NCBI GenBank assembly: GCA_035403225.1
Contig: DAONET010000005.1
Location: 52,429-116,428, forward strand
DNA length: 64,000 nucleotides
Reading direction: 5' to 3'
Source: DAIRDK01 sp035403225
GTDB lineage: Bacteria; Bacteroidota; Bacteroidia; Bacteroidales; FEN-979
Shown here in pieces: positions 61,936 through 64,000 of this stretch. The notes under the pieces are model-generated. The model was not told the origin of the DNA. It searched no databases and saw only the letters and a list, made by a program, of their open reading frames with translations. Position 1 is the first letter of the stretch; each line of letters starts with the position of its first letter. Both the position numbers and the translations under genes were made by a program.

Positions 61936-63296
61936 CGGGTGAAGTCGGGAAACTTCACCGGCTTGCTTCCGTCCGCGACGGATACAGATGACAGGGCCGT
62001 AACCGCCGACCAGGCTGCTCCGTCGTACACATCCATATCGAGAGGCACCCCCCGGTTCAGGCAATCGATCAGCCGGTAGATCATCACGAAATCCATCCCT
62101 CCGTGACCGCCGTACTTCTCGATCTCGGGTTTCAGCCGGTCCCAGATCGGGTGGCGGTACTTCGCGCGGAACTCATCGAATTTCTCCTGTTTCAGCCAGC
62201 CGTGTCCTTCGCCGTTGACCGACAGCCGCGAAGGATATCCCTCATGGTAGGCCAGAGTCCCGGCCAACGCGTTGATGCGGCTGTAGGGACGCGGGGAGAT
62301 CACATCGTGTTGGACCAGGATCGTCCGGCCCATCGCCGTCTTGATCAGCGAGTTGTTCATGTCGCCGTGACGGGCCTTCTGCAGGTCATAATAAGGATTC
62401 GCCGGATCGATGTTTTTCGAATAAGCGCTCATGCCGGCTTGCAGGCAGCTCATCGAGACCAGGTAATCGAAGCCGTCGCCCCGGTTGATGTCCATGTACT
62501 GCGCCACCGGGCCGAGACCGTGAGTAGGGTAGAGGTTGCCGTCGCGCGCTATATTTTCTTTGATCCGCCAGAAATCGTAATAGTAAGTGTCGGAGAACAT
62601 CAGCTCGCGCAAGTCGTGGATGTAAGCGCCTTCGCCGTAGGTCAGCGTGCCGAAAACGCCGTGCTGCACCATGTTCAGCAGCCACAGTTCCTCATCGCCG
62701 TAACATACGTTCTCCATCATCATGCAGTTCTTCTGCGTCTCCTCGGCCGTGTTGACCAGTTGCCAGTTTTCTTCCACCGTGATGGCTGCGGGGACTTCCA
62801 CCGCAACATGTTTCCCTTTCTTCATCGAGAATACCGCCATGGGTGTATGATCGGCCCACGGGGTGGCGATGATCACCAGGTCGATGTCATCGCGGCACAC
62901 CATCTCCTTCCAGGAGTCGGCCCGGCCGGCGTACACGGCAGGCTGCTGCCCGCTGGTGGTCCGTTTGATGATGCCCAGCGCCTCGTCGGCTTTCTCTTTC
63001 CGGATGTCGCAGATCGCCACGATGGTAGCTTTGTCGGGACACAGCGCGTTGACGAGCTCCACGTGATCCGCTCCCCGGTTTCCCAGCCCGATAAACGCCA
63101 CCCTCACCGGCTTCATCGGCGGCGCCGTCAGCCCGATCACCGATTTCCCTGACCGCGCCGGGGTGACATTGACCTTGTCCGGCATCGATTCCGCCAGTCC
63201 CGGTTTCGAAGCAAACAACATATCCGAAAAGCCAAGCGAAACGGCGCCCAGCGCACTCGCCTTCAGAAAACCACGGCGCGAGAATTTCTTTTTCAT
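61936..63296 (-). CDS. GH109-like Gfo/Idh/MocA protein with Tat signal, last codons lost in the gap
   Basis: 453 residues visible. A twin-arginine signal SRRGFLK (6-12) is followed by a hydrophobic stretch. The Rossmann motif is GLGNRGADH (70-78). The rest carries landmarks of glycoside hydrolase family 109, NAD-dependent alpha-N-acetylgalactosaminidases: EVPAAITVEENW, MMENVCYGDE, YIHDLREL, NLYPTHGLGPVAQYMDINRG, HPIWDRL, GHGGMDF and PLDMDVYDGAAWS, ending PDFT just before the gap. Known members end some 15-20 residues later, so little is missing. It should be a periplasmic enzyme acting on host or microbial glycans; activity on GalNAc is inferred from the family. Confidence 0.85.
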
Positions 63297-63320
63297 ACAG
63301 CCATCCATTTAATGCTCTGG

Positions 63321-63328
63321 CAAAGGTA
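63321..63328 (-). promoter_or_regulatory. -7 box TACCTTTG for the GH109-like gene
   Basis: Exact TAnnTTTG match on the minus strand, 24 nt before the ATG at 63296. It supports that start over the ATG at 63308. The rest of 63329-63584 is AT-rich and holds no gene that I can see. Confidence 0.55.
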
Positions 63329-63584
63329 TGGTTTTTAGATTTTGGGTTGTGGGAATGTCTCCGGCATTATCCGGAAAGCCTAAATTACCCACAGAGTAAC
63401 CAACGTAGAAGAACTTTCTCGCCACAATCCATACGACGTCTGTAAAGCATGTTTTAGCAGAAAGTTGCCGGGAAACCCAGGATCAGGGTTGTTTAATAAT
63501 AGTAAAAAAAATCTATAAAAAATTTTTGATAAACAAAAAATTTCTATATTTACACTTTCGAACCACTGCCATCACTTCAATGAA

Positions 63585-63801
63585 ATGATCAAAGTCAATT
63601 CAGAGCACAGCACTGTCGAATTACCCCCCCAAAAATGCTAATAACCCAAACGGGATACATACGCACGGAATTTATTATAATAACCCTAATGATCCCGAAA
63701 AACAATTAAAAAAGTTGACAGGAGGTGGATACAGTGTTGGGACATCAGGTATCCCCGAAAAAGTCAAATTACCTTTCGAATATATTGAGGTTTCTCCATA
63801 G
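63585..63801 (+). pseudogene. Small coding remnant with a frameshift in a C7-A5 run
   Basis: From ATG at 63585 the frame reads MIKVNSEHSTVELPPQKC and stops. Shifting by +1 in the homopolymer CCCCCCCAAAAA (63624-63635) opens a frame that continues with KNANNPNGIHTHGIYYNNP, DPEKQLKKLTGGGYSVGTSG and IPEKVKLPFEYIEVSP to the TAG at 63799-63801, giving about 70 residues. The joined protein has a natural composition with no stop, which is unlikely by chance in AT-rich DNA. I do not recognise the family. It may be a sequencing or assembly error in the C run, a real pseudogene or, least likely, a +1 programmed frameshift at CCC-C. Confidence 0.45.
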
Positions 63802-63906
63802 AATCCTTTAGATATGTCTTACAAATAAAATATTTATGAGTTTCGACGCACAATGTGATAATAAAGAAGAATAACGGAAATATTAACAATTTTAAATTTT
63901 AAGATT

Positions 63907-64000
63907 ATGAAGAATTTATTGAATCTGTCGATGTTATTCATTTTGGTTTCAGCAACCATATTCATCTCAAGCTGTGAAAAAGAGACCACAAAACCACCAC
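63907..64000 (+). CDS. Lipoprotein, N-terminal 31 residues only
   Basis: The ATG at 63907 opens a lipoprotein signal peptide (MKNLLNLSMLFILVSATIFI, then SSCEKETTKPP) with Cys at residue 23 and a linker-like start of the mature protein. The gene runs off the window. Nothing can be said about its function; many Bacteroidota surface lipoproteins begin this way. Confidence 0.75.
   Translation, partial: MKNLLNLSMLFILVSATIFISSCEKETTKPP

Noticed and set aside
61692..62079. Frames that run through the 100-N gap on both strands
   Set aside because: Unknown bases were read as open codons. The parts beyond the gap are antisense to the real neighbour genes, so the joined proteins are artefacts.
62103..63152. 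Open frame of 349 codons antisense to the GH109-like gene
   Set aside because: The opposite strand has clear family motifs throughout; this frame has none and no promoter.
1..64000. CRISPR array, insertion sequence, prophage, integron or tRNA/rRNA gene
   Set aside because: No direct-repeat arrays, transposase or integrase motifs or tRNA cloverleaf sequences were found in the intergenic stretches, which are mostly under 150 bp.

Overview
The window is a chromosomal scaffold piece from a member of the Bacteroidota, most likely class Bacteroidia; genus cannot be told from sequence alone. The evidence is consistent. Promoters are of the Bacteroidetes sigma-A type: many genes have an exact TAnnTTTG -7 box just upstream, some with a TTG about 17-20 nt before it. 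There are no obvious Shine-Dalgarno sites. SecD and SecF are fused. Two secreted proteins carry type IX secretion (T9SS) C-terminal sorting domains, and there is a PorE-like OmpA protein. The ribosomal proteins S14 and L36 are zinc-free forms. A run of exactly 100 N (61836-61935) marks a scaffold gap. I see no rRNA, tRNA, insertion sequence, prophage, integron or CRISPR array; this is mostly core genome.

Layout. 1-7.65 kb (minus strand): a likely prfA start at the edge, purM, a PorE-like envelope protein, the SecDF translocase subunit and a small helical-repeat protein. 7.8-10.3 kb (plus): a polyamine pair, an arginine-decarboxylase-like enzyme and a deoxyhypusine-synthase-like enzyme. 10.3-18.9 kb (minus): an ABC-2 exporter pair behind grpE-dnaJ, then murA with a co-translated DUF4290 protein, then a UvrD/PcrA helicase. 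19-25.9 kb: a short-chain dehydrogenase and a membrane-anchored TylF-type methyltransferase (plus), then a T9SS cargo protein, an alkaline phosphatase and a CotH-kinase protein with a sorting domain (minus).

26.0-45.8 kb (plus): a merged str-S10-spc-alpha cluster in the order rpsL, rpsG, fusA, rpsJ, rplCDWB, rpsS, rplV, rpsC, rplP, rpmC, rpsQ, rplNXE, rpsNH, rplFR, rpsE, rpmD, rplO, secY, map, infA, rpmJ, rpsMKD, rpoA, rplQ, followed by eno. There is no tuf after fusA. It is led by a good TTG-N19-TACCTTTG promoter and preceded by a second promoter with a structured leader of about 200 nt. A strong terminator lies between rplQ and eno and another follows eno.

45.85-64 kb: MTA phosphorylase; a CcmF-type cytochrome c assembly protein; protein-L-isoaspartate methyltransferase; a Gfo/Idh/MocA dehydrogenase; a lipoprotein with an undecaprenyl-phosphate sugar transferase; an S9 peptidase-sirtuin pair; an operon of an MsbA-like ABC exporter, a family 2 glycosyltransferase, an amino acid permease and a DUF3108 protein; then a glycosyltransferase and a GH109-like enzyme both cut by the gap, a small frameshifted coding remnant and the start of a lipoprotein.

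No wholly new multi-gene system stands out. The best leads are the decarboxylase/DHS-like pair with altered active-site residues, the PorE-like protein ending in what looks like a dead retropepsin fold, MurA with Asp in place of the fosfomycin-target Cys, the structured leader before rpsL, and the frameshifted small gene near the right end.
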